Shown here: positions 1 through 10,891 of the stretch, piece by piece
Layout of the letters: each line of letters starts with the position of its first letter
How positions within the stretch are numbered: the stretch's first letter is position 1
The notes under the pieces: model-generated
Database searches by the model: none
Told to the model about the DNA's origin: nothing
The model's input: the letters and a program-made list of their open reading frames with translations, nothing else
Program-made: the position numbers and the translations under genes
DNA from: Mastigias papua
Taxonomy: Eukaryota; Cnidaria; Scyphozoa; Rhizostomeae; Mastigiidae
Direction: 5' to 3'
Assembly: GCA_964019165.1 (NCBI GenBank)
Contig: OZ025278.1
Location: forward strand, 5,716,517 to 5,780,516
DNA length: 64,000 nt

Positions 1-385
1 AAATTTTAAGTCATGACAGAACAGATTCAGGCCCCCTGAAGAGGCCAGAAAGGCTATGAGGGGAGGGGCAAGGCCTCCCCATCTTCGGGGACCCAGATAA
101 TGACCACACAAGTAAATTCGATGGTGATAATATATGGTATGCTGTACAACCTGTTATCACTTCTAGCCCCCTTGACCACCTTAACAGTCAGTTTGAATTA
201 TGGAAAGATGCGGGAAATGATTATTTGGCAAAATAAAGTGGACAAACTGCTTTCTGTGGAATACAATACATGCAATACATTACACTGCTCAGCGTCCTTC
301 AATGCAAATCAGACTGAACAACAACAACAATATGCACTAGCGACAGTTTACACGGTTTACACTCACAGTTTACACTTGAAAATCA
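1..385. repeat. Left arm of a long inverted repeat (partner 8576-8960)
   Basis: This 385-bp segment is the reverse complement of 8576-8960 with only a few differences. It carries an open frame of about 108 codons from position 100, also present in the other arm, but I recognise no domain and think it is chance. The outer end may lie beyond the window edge. The inner end contains GTTTACAC-type motifs that recur to about 770. The two arms lie about 8.2 kb apart with many other insertions between them, so they could be two independent insertions of one element or the ends of one large element. Confidence 0.8.
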
Positions 386-770
386 GGCGAAAAAGGGTGC
401 TTCCCTTGACGAAAGCAAAAAGGTGACCACCATGCCAGGTGTACACTATCAATGTACATGCTTTAATGATTTTTCATGAATTTTTTAGTATACTGGTAAG
501 GAAATAATGAGGAAAAACTCCACGGTTTACACTTTTTTGCATAAAGAATCACATGACCTAACTCTTAATACCTTCGAAAGTGTAAACCGTGGAAAAGTGC
601 CAATTTTCATACCACTACTACGTTTTCTATAAACTTGAATATTGTTCATGGGTGTACACATATTGTGTACATCTTTTACGTATTTTACACAAATTAAATA
701 CCAAGCGTATGCAGAAATACAGAGCTTTTTGCAAGTGTAAACTGTGGGTGTAAACCGTGTAAACTGTGGA
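340..770. repeat. Cluster of TGTAAACCGTG-type motifs
   Basis: The 11-mer GTGTAAACCGTG and its complement or close variants occur near 345-375, 520-535, 578-592 and 728-768. The pair at 520-535 and 578-592 forms a perfect inverted repeat (CCACGGTTTACACTTT). A further pair lies in the distal arm at 8583-8612. They look like the subterminal repeats of a DNA transposon. The core TGTAAAC also resembles a forkhead-binding site, but nothing else supports regulation. Confidence 0.45.
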
Positions 771-1807
771 ATGCATAGCAACAACACAGTGCGGGATACT
801 CATCACATTCCGTTGTTGTCAAGCTGCATACAAAAGCGTAGGTACAAAAAGGACAGAGGGAGGGGCAAGTACAGCATTGATCTGAAGTGACAAAATGTAA
901 CAATAAAACTGCCAATGAGCAAAACAACAGCCACATAGAGTGACTGTCTCTTCACCAGACATGTGAATCTGACGAACATATTGGCGGTTGGCATCATTCA
1001 TTATTGTCTCTATCTCTAGTGCATCAATAAATTGTTGTTGTTATCTAGTGAAGCCATTTAGATTACTAGTGTGAATGTACTTTTGATCGTTGTTCTTTTT
1101 AGCTAACTAGTAATTGTGTAACACGAAGGAGACTTTGAATATCCCTGCCGTCTGTTCTGTCTGTTTTGCTGATAACGGAAGTATTCCTGAAATTTCGCCA
1201 TGCAGACAGGCATATGTAATCAATAGCGAATGTTTTCAATGGGGGTGTTTCTTGGGTACATTTTGAACTGTAATGCATAGCCAGTTAACACGCCAGCCAT
1301 AAAAGCAGTGCACATATAACGCCTCTTGTATAGAAAAAGTTGCCAAATTACATAGGCAGAATATATTTTAGGAATTTGAATAAGAACGAATGGTGAAGTT
1401 AATAAGTTACGGACTGCATCTGCGTAACCATAGCAATACTACCGTTAGTACATGTGCTAACGTCTGTCTTGGCCTCGTTTGCAAGTTCTGGCAAAGTTCA
1501 AGTAAAGCCGGTATTTGGAGCGTTTTTGCAAGCTATGTTGCTCGAACTGTTCCTATATTTTCAAGATAAGTCTCGTGAGGCTCGTTTCGTCGATTACATT
1601 GTTTTTGGAAGATAAAACTTATGTCCTAATACCGATTTGGGTAGGAGCACTGCCGGAGGGACAGAATGATAGACACCCACGTGATATGACGTCACAGAGA
1701 TGACTTACAGAATTTTAAATATCACCATCGTTTTCAGCACCATCGATTACCCCTTGACCAACCAACACATTGCAGGTATAATGTGTTTTGAAAAATTTCA
1801 ATACCAG
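771..1807. other. Interval without recognisable genes
   Basis: AT-rich sequence with only short open frames on either strand. I see no domain, RNA gene or repeat pair in it apart from a TGACGTCA-like site near 1690. Confidence 0.5.
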
Positions 1808-2086
1808 ACAATACCCGACAAAAGTCCTGGGACACTTTGCACTTTTTGCAGTCTGCAACAAACGTTCATTCCCCTCTCCCCCTGAAACAATGTTGGTTTT
1901 CTGGAGAAGTAGCTGCGATAATGGGAAAATTTCGCGTGCACGCCAACTTCAAATGTACCACAAACGAATCAACATTGTTCTAGGGGGAAGGGGGGTGCAT
2001 GTTTGTAGCAACTATGACAATATGTAGAAGAAAATGGTATTTTATCTGTTTCTTCTAGTGTCCCAAGGACTTTTGTCCACTATTGT
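1808..2086. mobile_element. MITE, 279 bp, copy a
   Basis: It begins ACAATACCCGACAAAAGTCC and ends with the near-complement (GGACTTTTGTCCACTATTGT), giving roughly 28-bp imperfect terminal inverted repeats. An internal pair around AACAATGTTG forms a second inverted repeat. A full copy in the opposite orientation lies at 9585-9865, a left-half fragment at 8478-8575 and a diverged relative at 3594-3877. It has no coding capacity. It interrupts the SGNH-domain reading frame to its right. I could not fix the target duplication, so the superfamily stays open. Confidence 0.8.
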
Positions 2087-3593
2087 AGTAGCATAAGTTC
2101 TTCTTTTAGAATTGTATTGGTTTGAAAAGCTTTAACGATCATACCATTTGCGGCAGCAGTATCTTTTCTTTTGAAGATAGAGGAATATGCGAGCTGAGCT
2201 TTGGGGTTCCTTTTCTTGATATTCTTGAAAGTTTTCATAACCTTGTCAGCGGCTTCTTCTAGGGTTGAGTCTCGCAGATTATTGGTGCCAGCATGCATAA
2301 TTATCACATCAGCATCAGTATCTACACAATAAGCTGCTTCCTCGCCTCTCACCCCTGATTTTGCATTCAAGACAACTTCATAATGCTTGTTTGACATTTT
2401 ATCAGAGTCCAATCTGAGTAGTTGAGAGTCACCAACCATGCGTAGATGAATTGGATCATTTGATCTTTCGTTGGCAAGTGAGTTGTTGGGCTGTGATGTG
2501 CTATTTCTGTTATTTTCCATACTCCAACTGTGCTGTTGCCGGTTCTGCGTGTTTCGTTTAGATTCTACCACTTTGTATTCAGTTGGTTTTGTTGCTGTAG
2601 TATCGTACGGCACTCTATTTAATTGTTTGATGTTGTACCCGTGTTGTGTCCGATATATTTCAATGTTTATACCCCTATGTGCATTGTTGTTAGGCCCTTG
2701 GGTTTCTTAACTTTGTTTCGTTGCATTCGTTTCACTCTCTTTGTGCATTGAGGTCTGTGCTTTGCCTTGTCTCTCTTTGTGTATGCTTGTATTGTAAGAT
2801 GTTTCGTTCTTGAAACCTCTCTTCTTTTTTATTTTGTTCGGCTCCTTTGATAAGATTTGAACGGATTTCTAACGTCTTTTGTGTCAGTGTTGATGGTGTT
2901 TTGTGGTCTTGGTTTTGAGACCCCAGGATATTTTCTATATAAGAATTTCCTGCTCTTGGTTTTTATTTTTCAAAGTGAAATTTTCGGCCATCACGGAATC
3001 TGACCTGGCTCGGTCGATTCTGAGCATTTGGTGTAATTCGCTGATTGTGTCCGCTAATTTTACAATAGCATTTGCCATATTGATTGAGGACTCTGGATCT
3101 CTTACAGTTTTGGCCTTTTCGGTGACATGATTTTCCAAAACTAGAGCATTGAAATCAAATCTTTGTTGACAGGGAAGGATTGAATATCCGTCCACATTAA
3201 TACTGTCACCACCACATACATCATCTGCAGCTTCGTCTTCCTCAGTGTCATCTTCACCAATGGCGTCTGGACAACTAGGGGCATTTTCATTTTCGGGCTT
3301 ACATAAAACTTCGGTTTTCATTTCTTCACATATAAAGTAGGAATCGTTGCCTTCTTTGTTTATGTCGTTCCGGACTACTTGTTTTGACTCCAAAAACTTC
3401 AATGTTTCAACTGCATCTTTTTGGCTTAGGCCATACTCGCTGCACGCATATTTAATGATTTTCTCTTTCCCTAGTCTTTTCTTTTTAAGATTTCTTATTT
3501 TGTCGATGGTATTTAGAATAATCAATTTCATTGTTTCGTATTGAGCTGATCCCCTACCGTTATCTTTAAACTTCGTTGCTTCGTTTTTAACTG
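2087..3593 (-). pseudogene. Decayed retroelement-type ORF: winged-helix-like, coiled coil, SGNH hydrolase
   Basis: Read right to left, 3593-2938 encodes a lysine-rich N-terminal region with a winged-helix-like pattern (KEKIIKYACSEYGLSQKDAV), an acidic linker and a coiled-coil segment. The frame stops at 2935-2937. The homologous frame resumes at once in another phase, as if one TA dinucleotide had been added in CTTATATAG. It shifts again near 2690-2740 before the SGNH part (about 2613-2087), which shows block I GDSQ and block III GTNN. SGNH hydrolase domains of this kind occur in ORF1 proteins of some non-LTR retrotransposons and in unannotated cnidarian proteins. Both ends are cut by MITEs, so N- and C-termini are missing. 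Dead copy; the retroelement assignment is inference. Confidence 0.65.
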
Positions 3594-3877
3594 CAATGCC
3601 TGCCAAAAGTCTTGGAACACTTGCTATGATTTATGCTATAGATGAGCTATAGCATTCCCTCCCCCCCCCTCCCTTAAACAATGTTGTATGAAGCAAATAT
3701 GAGCAACTCGAAGGCCAAAAGTGATGCATGTTTTTAAAGCTATTGGTTTTCGCTATCGAATCAACATTGTTTAAGTTGTGGAGGGGGTTTACATTTTAAG
3801 AGGTGTCACGGAGAAGTGGCAGGAGTCGAAAATCAATACAGTTGTGTGGGTGTTCCAACTACTTTTGGCAGGCATTG
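3594..3877. mobile_element. MITE, 284 bp, diverged relative of the 1808-2086 family
   Basis: Terminal inverted repeats CAATGCCTGCCAAAAGT at the left and its complement at the right; compare CAATACCCGACAAAAGT in the copy at 1808. The same internal AACAATGTTG pair is present. It separates the SGNH-type ORF remnant from the LINE fragment, so neither reading frame can be followed across it. Confidence 0.7.
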
Positions 3878-4140
3878 TGGCTCCATAACGCTGCTATTCG
3901 CCACGACACTCTAGAGTCTCCTTGACAAGTGAAAGATTCAAAGTTGTGCCTAAACTTATGTTCATTCAGGGGACTGAATTTAACAGGGAGCTTTGTTAAG
4001 CATCTCACGCCACGCATATCGCGAACTTCAAATAATAATTTCTTGTTATGTCTTATCTTAGCGAGCAGTTTACCCTTGAATTCTCCAAGCGTAATTGACT
4101 CACGAATATCATTTTCTAATGCATTCCATTCAACAAGCAC
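3878..4140 (-). pseudogene. LINE ORF2 C-terminal fragment
   Basis: An open minus-strand frame gives WNALENDIRES...GEFKGKLL... then LNEHKFRHNFESF, the pattern found after the reverse transcriptase in many invertebrate LINE ORF2 proteins (a WN-L motif, then F-HNF before a degenerate Cys/His cluster). Only about 90 residues remain. It is cut on the left by a MITE and on the right by the Copia remnant. It may or may not belong to the same element as the SGNH-type ORF; the order on the strand (ORF2 end before ORF1) argues for two elements. Confidence 0.5.
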
Positions 4141-4158
4141 TTTATGGAAATATGTGTG

Positions 4159-5289
4159 AGAAAAGCGAACAGTTTTATGGACGGTTGGCTCATACTCGTT
4201 TACGTGTCAAAGAGAATTCAACGCAATATGGGACCACCAAAGTACCTTGCAGACTACCATCTTTCTGCGACCGTAGATTATGCATATGCAGCAACAACAT
4301 CAATTCCCTTAACTTACGAGGAAGCACTAACATCTCCTAATTCGGAAAATTGGAAGGCACCAGGAATCTCATACTCAATTAGATGGGAACTTACTAAGCT
4401 ACCAGAAAATCGGTCAGCAACTAAAGGACGCTGGGTATACACGATTAAGCAAGGCAAACAACCAGGGAAGCACACTTCAAAGCACGATATGTAGCGAGAG
4501 GATTCAGTCAAATACAACGCTTAGATTATGAAGAAACGTTCTCTCCTACGACCAGGTTTACATCAATTAGAATTCTACTACAAAAAAGCAGTCAATGAAA
4601 ACCTTCATATACTTCAGCTGGATGTAAAGGGGCCATACTTGAAAAATTCCATAGATAAAGAAATTTACTTTCAGCAGCCACCCGGTTACGTTCTATGAAA
4701 TGAAAATGGAACACCGCTTACTTGCCATTTAAGAAAATCCTTGTATGGACTGAAACAAAGAGGCAGATATTGGCATTCAACGAAGACATATTTCTCAAAA
4801 TCACATGGATTTACATCGAATAAAACAGACCCATACATCTACACTAGGTTCTGTGAAAGTGACCAAATTATCATTCTTTTCAGCAACCTCAGGTTTCATT
4901 GTACTACTTGGAAGCGCACCTATGTCATGGAAGTCACGAAAGCAACCAACCGTTTTCTTTGTCTTCATGAGAAGCAGAATATGTCGCTCTTGCTGAAGCA
5001 GTGAAAGAAATCCTTTATTTACAATCGTTATGTTCTGCCGTAAATATTAAGAAATCAAATCCAACCTTCTGTTTTGCGATAGTCAAGATGCTATCGCTCT
5101 AACAAAAGAAAGATCGAAGCAACATCAACGCACAAAGTATATAGGTGGTAAATACCATTTCGTACGTGAGCAAAGGATATTGCCTACATATACATCGCAA
5201 CAAACGATAACAGAGCTGACATTCTTGCAAAATCGCTTACAATGAGTTCCCATCAAAACATTCTAAAACGACTTCAGATTGAAGGGGCG
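4159..5289 (+). pseudogene. Copia-type pol remnant (reverse transcriptase and RNase H)
   Basis: Shifting frames encode a clear Ty1/Copia pol C-terminus: PPKYLADYH and IPLTYEEALTS before the RT, then KGRWVYTIKQG, YEETFSPTTRFTSIR, LQLDVKG-YL, KEIYFQQPPGYVL and LRKSLYGLKQ. After about 4860 the middle is deleted. The RNase H part follows (EAEYVALAEAVKEILYLQSL, CDSQDAIALT, RTKYIGGKYHFVREQ). The frame is broken at least four times. A purine-rich tract (GAAGGGGCG) lies directly before the LTR. The 5' LTR, gag, protease and integrase are missing, so this is a dead 5'-truncated copy. Confidence 0.9.
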
Positions 5290-5464
5290 TGTTGAGAAAA
5301 TAATCAGAATGCCTTAAGATTATAATTGATTGATATTTCTGTTATTCTATTTTTGGACATGCGCATTACATTATGTTAAGTTTAGTTATGTATCAGTGTT
5401 ATTACAAGCACAAGCAAAAACTGTCTTCTTATTAGCTAATACGCCTCCTGCCTTATTTTCAACA
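5290..5464 (+). repeat. Copia 3' LTR, 175 bp
   Basis: It begins TGTTGAGAAAATAA and ends TTATTTTCAACA, so it has the canonical TG...CA ends with an extended inverted repeat, and it directly follows the polypurine-like tract and RNase H region. The sequence after it (TACGT) would be one target-duplication copy; the other cannot be seen because the 5' half is gone. Confidence 0.85.
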
Positions 5465-6312
5465 TACGTAATCCTACCATACGCAAACAGAATAGGTAAT
5501 CATCATCAGATCCATCTTTATTTTCCACAGGTTTCAATTGTCGTGAGTCATCATAAATTGCGTTCTTAAAACTGTTCATTGTGTTGAAAAATTCCCTGTC
5601 CATTTCTAAAGCAGACATTGGTTTGCTACCTTTTGACCAAGCTCCTTTTCTTGCCTTCTTTTTTCTCTCCTCATTCACAGGTTGGTGCTCTTTGCTATTA
5701 TTGCACCTCTGGCTCCTCTTTACCGGAACTGCAATGGTTTGCTTTTTAGTAGCAGTAGCAGAGGTAGAAATATTAGGCCCCGCAGCAAGACTCGCATGCA
5801 AGGACGAGTTTCCACTTTCATCCTAGGTACCAATTTCATGTGAAACAGCTGCTAGTGATTCCCATGCTTTCTATACATTTTATACTGTACTGCTTTGTTC
5901 TATGCTGCTGATGTCAAACTTTTCTGTCTGATCAGTCTTATTACCAATATGCATATCTATGCCATCTAATTCAGCTTCATCATAAACCTCTCTTTCTTGA
6001 CACTACCATCATTTCCTGACTCATCTCCTGATGAAAGCATCTCTGTTGCTAATGGCTTTCTCTTGAATTTTTTTGTAGTTCTTCTGTGCTGTGTGTGTGT
6101 CAGCAGCCATCGGAGATGCTCATATGTTGTTTTTATTTCTGGAACATGGTGGATTCCTGTACCTGACCTGATTGATCTTTGTCGCTTGATGTACCTCGAA
6201 AAATTTGTTCTGATACTGTTGTAACGGATGTGGGCTTCTGCCCAGTCCATTTTCAGTTCTAAATCTGTCTCTCTCCAGGCATTCCTCTTTTTGAGAGGTA
6301 CTCTCCTATGAA
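5465..6312 (-). pseudogene. MADF/BESS-domain protein, disrupted
   Basis: Read right to left, the MADF signature appears at about 6300-6150 (NAWRE...MDWAEAH, then NSIRTNFSRYIKRQRS), followed by a basic/acidic linker and, in a shifted frame at 5801-5465, a BESS-like motif (DREFFNTMNSFKNAIYDD, DDYLFCLRMVGLRM). MADF/BESS proteins are DNA-binding. In animals they are often the second protein of PIF/Harbinger transposons or domesticated copies. At least one frameshift lies between 5801 and 5966. The 3' end runs into the Copia LTR, so the retrotransposon landed in this gene. The N-terminus is lost before about 6312. Confidence 0.7.
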
Positions 6313-6339
6313 GGTCACCTTACTAGAGGAGCCAAAACA

Positions 6340-6395
6340 TAGCCCTACTTTACATGCAAACTCAACAAGCTAGGGTCACCCAAGGAGTAGGGCTA
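6340..6395. repeat. Short inverted repeat (TAGCCCTACT / AGTAGGGCTA)
   Basis: A 10-bp perfect inverted repeat bounds a 56-bp segment that also contains GGGTCACC. The same vocabulary (GGGTGACC, TAGCCCT) fills 6640-6855, so both probably come from one MITE family. Confidence 0.45.
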
Positions 6396-6639
6396 GCATA
6401 ATGGTTTGGTTGCAACTGTCATTGCTGTTGTTAGAGTTTTTTAAGCCTCTTTCTGAATGAGCACGAAAGATAAATTTAGCACTTCTATATCGTTGAAAGC
6501 TTCGTTAACATTAAAATAGCACATAAGTGTCATGTGGCATTGCAGTTATCAGTTTTGGTTTTGTTATCATCCTTAACTACTATGCAGTTGCCTTCTGACA
6601 CTCCGTCTGCCACATCATTAAGATCAAATCAAGGTCGAC

Positions 6640-6855
6640 TGAGATAGCCCTCCACCTAGGGCCACCCTGTCCTGAGCGTTTACATGGTTTAAGTAAATAA
6701 AAAGATAGCCCTCCTAGGAGGGTCACCCTACCTATATTGTAGGGTGACGTTACCTGACATGTAAACGTAACAATGAAAACCAATAGAGGAGGGTGACCCA
6801 ACTGGTAGGGTGACCCTCCTAGGAGGTTAACCCTACCTCCATATAAACAGGATTT
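6640..6855. repeat. MITE-like palindromic repeat cluster
   Basis: Repeated and inverted copies of TAGGGTGACC and the palindrome CCTCCTAGGAGG occur at about 6707-6722, 6740-6750 and 6792-6826, together with ACATGTAAACG. The structure is that of a small fold-back element, but I could not define clean ends or a target duplication. Confidence 0.4.
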
Positions 6856-7546
6856 AGCAGTCAAGGGTGGTCCAGCAAAGGTAATCAATGGGCACCGCTC
6901 GAAGTGTACAATGAAGTAAAATTAATTCCGGGGAAAGTTGTCGGTAGTGATTTTTCCACAGCAGCGCCACAATGAAAGATGTAGAAAATGGAAGCACCTC
7001 ATTGATAAATAATAATATGTAAACAAATCAGCTGATTGGTAGAGAACAAAATCTTCTTTTGCTTACTACATATGTCGCGAAAACAACAATAGACCAATTA
7101 TGTATACGTGATGAGTTTCTTGCGTTAATATGTAAATTTAAGAGGCATATGACTTACCAACATTCTTAGGTCTCAAGAATACAATATTGAACTTTCATGA
7201 TTTTTTGAGCAGCCGAGTATTGTTTCTTATCAACTAATTTCTTATAAAAAAATGTGTGAGGGAGGACAGGAAACATTAAGAGGCGGCGGGTGAATACGAG
7301 ATATCGTCTATTATCTTGTTTATCAATAATGCAAAAATTCTTTCCCTATAAAATTTGTCAAAATAGTACAAGATAACAGGCCCGAACTTTTTCTGCAAAG
7401 AACATCTAGTATATTTAGCTCAAGGTTGATGCTCAAACTCTAATGAAGAAACAAAAACGTAGAACTATAAATTCGGAATAAATGTAACCAGTTTCTGTGA
7501 AAGTTATTAGCATTTATACAACTGAAGGAAAACCCGTTAATTATTA
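6856..7546. other. AT-rich interval without recognisable genes
   Basis: No domain-like frame, RNA gene or repeat pair seen. Confidence 0.5.
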
Positions 7547-7713
7547 GGGGCTGCTCAATAATTACGTAAAACCTAGGGGTGCGTAGCTCTTATAGAGACA
7601 GGCAAATCTGTATGGTAGTTCTACACGCTTTTCGTGATTCAGAGCGTGACGTTACTGGGAGTGGGTAGTTCAAAAATGGCAATTTCATCGTGATTTAATT
7701 CCTGAACAGCCCC
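7547..7713. mobile_element. PIF/Harbinger-type MITE, 167 bp
   Basis: GGGGCTG at the left and CAGCCCC at the right, extended imperfectly (TCA..AATTA), flanked on both sides by TTA. A 3-bp TWA duplication with GGG-starting ends is diagnostic of PIF/Harbinger elements. Confidence 0.75.
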
Positions 7714-7924
7714 TTACAGCAATGATTGCAAAATTCAGAAATCAAAATAAAAGCTAAATATCGTCCAGAAAGTGTTACGAATGCAAGCATATACTTACAA
7801 AAGCAAAAGAAAGCAATAACTGCTGCAGACCTGCTAAGCGTATCCATTCTTCAGAACGACTGGCACTAGAGATTAACTAACAGAACCTTTAAGGTGCACA
7901 GAACAATGCATGATTATTAAACCA

Positions 7925-8109
7925 TACTAGACTTTCGAACCCTATTCATTTTACGTCGCTGTTATGACTACGAACTGTATCTTCAAGTATTCTTATCTTC
8001 TTTGCGGCACATCCTTGAATAGCTTCCAGACAATTATGCACTCACCCATACTCAATAAACATTCGAATTTCACTTCCTTGAATAACTTCCAGAAAAGGAT
8101 ATCCTCAAC
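7925..8109. repeat. 129-bp minisatellite, left part
   Basis: About one and a half diverged units of the satellite found at 10892-12070 (shared words: ACTTTCGAA, TTATGACTACGAA, CCTTGAATA, CTTCCAGA). It breaks off exactly at the hAT-like insertion at 8110, and the repeat resumes on the far side. Confidence 0.75.
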
Positions 8110-8119
8110 CAGGGGAGGA

Positions 8120-8158
8120 TCCAGGACAAATTTTGACATTCGCACAATGTGCGAAATA
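8120..8158. repeat. Subterminal hairpin of the hAT-like element
   Basis: TTCGCACA-AT-TGTGCGAA is an almost perfect short hairpin just inside the left end of the element at 8110. Confidence 0.4.
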
Positions 8159-8477
8159 AGTGCCACGCCCAAATAACCACACCTAAAAACCACACCTGCA
8201 TAGTCCCTATTCCAACCCCAATACTGCTACCTAGTACAATCCCATGTAAAGCAGAGAGAGCCCGTAATATCTACGTAATAAATGCAATGATTTTTCATTT
8301 TCAGTCAGCAGCAAGGAGTAGGAACTATTGAAGCAATCTCTACCCGAAACCTTAGAGCACTATTTTCTTATTGACCACTTTCTTATCCCAAAAAAGTAAT
8401 AATTTCTTTCCAGTAAACATCACCCAATAATGACACCTTCCCCATAAGGCAAATTGAGTACACATTGAGATCTAGTT

Positions 8478-8575
8478 ACAATAGTGGACAAAAGTCCTTG
8501 GGACACTTAGAAGAAACAGATAAAAAACCATTTTTCTCTACATATTGTCATAGTTGCTACAAAAATGCACCCCCC
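8478..8575. mobile_element. MITE fragment (left half of the 1808/9585 family)
   Basis: It starts with the same ACAATAGTGGACAAAAGTCC end as the copy at 9585 and follows it for about 98 bp. It then stops abruptly at the run of C residues where the inverted-repeat arm 8576-8960 begins. Confidence 0.75.
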
Positions 8576-8960
8576 TGATTTTCAAGTGTAAACTGTGAGT
8601 GTAAACCGTGTAAACTGTCGCTAGTGCATATTGTTGTTGTTGTTCAGTCTGATTTGCATTGAAGGACGCTGAGCAGTGTAATGTATTGCATGTATTGTAT
8701 TCCACAGAAAGCAGTTTGTCCACTTTATTTTGCCAAATAATCATTTCCCGCATCTTTCCATAATTCAAACTGACTGTTAAGGTGGCCAAGGGGGCTAGAA
8801 GTGATAACAGGTTGTACAGCATACCATATATTATCACGATCGAACTTACTTGTGTGGTCATTATCTGGGTCCCCGAAGATGGGGAGGCCTTGCCCCTCCC
8901 CTCATAGCCTTTCTGGCCTCTTCAGGGGGCCTGAATCTGTTCTGTCATGACTTAAAATTT
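8576..8960. repeat. Right arm of the long inverted repeat (partner 1-385)
   Basis: Reverse complement of 1-385 with about three substitutions. Its inner border coincides with the truncated MITE at 8478-8575. The other arm has unrelated sequence at that border. Confidence 0.8.
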
Positions 8961-9584
8961 CTGAGAAAACGACCCTTCTCCCTTCTAGTTAGTGCTGGAG
9001 GCTCACAACTCTTTTTCTGGATGGTTTTGACTCCATACACTGTTTGCCTATGCGTTTACTCTAGATTTAGAGATCCTACACCGAGTTGTGATTTCACTAT
9101 GTGGCAAAGTTAAACTCCCTTCGCCACAAATTAACAACTTCATTCTTCTCATCAGTAATTTTCGCTTCTCTCGTCATCTCATTTCAATCTCTGTGTACCC
9201 TTATGGTACACTTTTGTGGCCATCTGCAGCCGCCTATGACAGTTGTTCAATTCCTACAGTCAAGCTCACGATTAGGAGGCTACATCTTTAATACGATGTT
9301 AAGCGCAAACTACTGCTCATAATTCTTTTGCATTTTTGCTATATAGAAGCTAGAGCCTCATATTTTTATGAGCATGACGTACAGTTGCACTCGTGTGTAC
9401 AAAGTACTGTTTATATGCACCTTCAAGAGACAAGCCCAATAAATTTACCCTGTGATGTCAGCATGACGTCATTGGGTAAAGATACGTAAAAAATGTTGTC
9501 ACTATCGTAATCAGCGCCCCCGAAAACCCTATGATCGCCCATGATTGCAGCCAAATAGCTTTTATCTTTCAAATTTGATACCAG
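8961..9584. other. Interior of the hAT-like element, no recognisable gene
   Basis: Short open frames only; no motif recognised on either strand. Confidence 0.45.
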
Positions 9585-9865
9585 ACAATAGTGGACAAAA
9601 GTCCTTGGGATACTTAGAAGAAACAGATAAAAAACCATTTTCCTCTACATATTGTCATAGTTGCTACAAATATGCACCCCCCCTTCCCCCTAGAACAATG
9701 TTGATTCGTTTGTGGTACATTTGAAGTTGGCGTGCACGCGAAATTTTCCCATTATCGCAGGTACTTCTCCAGAAAACCAACATTGTTTCAGGGGGAGAGG
9801 GGAATGAAAGTTTGTTGCAGACTGCCAAAAGTGCAAAGTGTCCCAGGACTTTTGTCGGGTATTGT
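9585..9865. mobile_element. MITE, 281 bp, copy b
   Basis: Full-length copy in reverse orientation relative to 1808-2086. It starts ACAATAGTGGACAAAAGTCC and ends with the complement of ACAATACCCGACAAAAGTCC. Nearly every position matches the other copy, which suggests recent spread of the family. Confidence 0.85.
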
Positions 9866-10891
9866 AGCTTTCTGATAAATATTTGTAGTAAATCGAATTG
9901 TCAGCTGGTGAAGGGGGTTGCAGATGAATAAATCAGACAACGAATAGATCCACTACGGTCCAAGCCTAGGGGTATTCGTTCAACATTTAGAAATGCTATT
10001 ATTAATTAACATTTCACTGAGTGTTATCGACTTGCAGTCTTGGCATATGTCCTTTTTGTAACAAAACGGGAGCTTGGTCTACACTTCCTACAGAAATCGA
10101 TGGTTATCCAAGTGCTTACCATGTATGCCTAACTGAAATCGATGGCAACAAATGCCACAAATACAAATAGAATAGCTACAGTATTGGACTGCTATCGTCT
10201 TTGGTATAAGTGTTTGTACAGCCATTCACATCCCATATGGAGACTGCTAATAGACCTTCATAGATTCATGCTACTTCCTCAATTTGCAAGTGAATCCCTT
10301 CAGCTGGATATGTGGGAGAATTGGGTAAACTGTACGCACAAGATATCCTAGCGGAAGAGAGGGCTAGCAAGATAGGTAGTGTAGGGTTATCCCCCGCTCT
10401 CTTCCATATAACATCCATCGCCTCTACCTTCGCCACATTCGCACAACCATTTTCTCCATACACTTTCCGATTGATTTTTGATGTACTAATAGCACCATCT
10501 ATTCCGAAGTTCACACAGCTTTTAGAGATACACCTTTCACGTATTATTCCTCTGCGCACGCACAGATAAGTAGATGCTAATTTTATGTGAAGGTCGCACA
10601 AAATAATTGGTTCTGTGTAATTTATGACGTTCGGAATCACCCAATTCAAACAATAGGTGAGGGGAGCCCAAAAACAACGTACAATAACAAGTATTGCCAA
10701 AGATAAACAACAGATAATGTTACCACGGTTACGACATAGGGTTGTTGATAGATAGTGAGGTTTTGATATGATTATTGTCAAATAAGAATGAAAGGTAGTT
10801 TCTATGCACAGAGATCTTTAACAGCTAATGTGCAGTTAGGAAACCTGACCTTCGCCAGTGCGGGTGTTGCGAATGCCTGGATCCGCCTCTG

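Larger units (their letters stand above)
8110..10891. mobile_element. hAT-like non-autonomous element, 2.8 kb, with nested insertions
   Basis: The ends are CAGGGGAGGATCCAGG and, at the right on the complementary strand, CAGAGGCGGATCCAGG, followed on each by a related ATTCGCA stretch. Both ends are flanked by TCCTCAAC (8102-8109 and 10892-10899), an 8-bp duplication. CAG-starting ends plus an 8-bp duplication are the hAT hallmark. The host repeat unit reads continuously when the element and one duplication copy are removed. No transposase is recognisable. The interior carries the inverted-repeat arm at 8576 and the MITEs at 8478 and 9585. The frames at 10142-10781 look like chance. Confidence 0.8.

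Noticed and set aside
10266..10781. 171-codon minus-strand frame inside the hAT-like element
   Set aside because: No transposase motif (no hAT dimerisation or RNase H-like signature), and an overlapping plus-strand frame is equally long in part.
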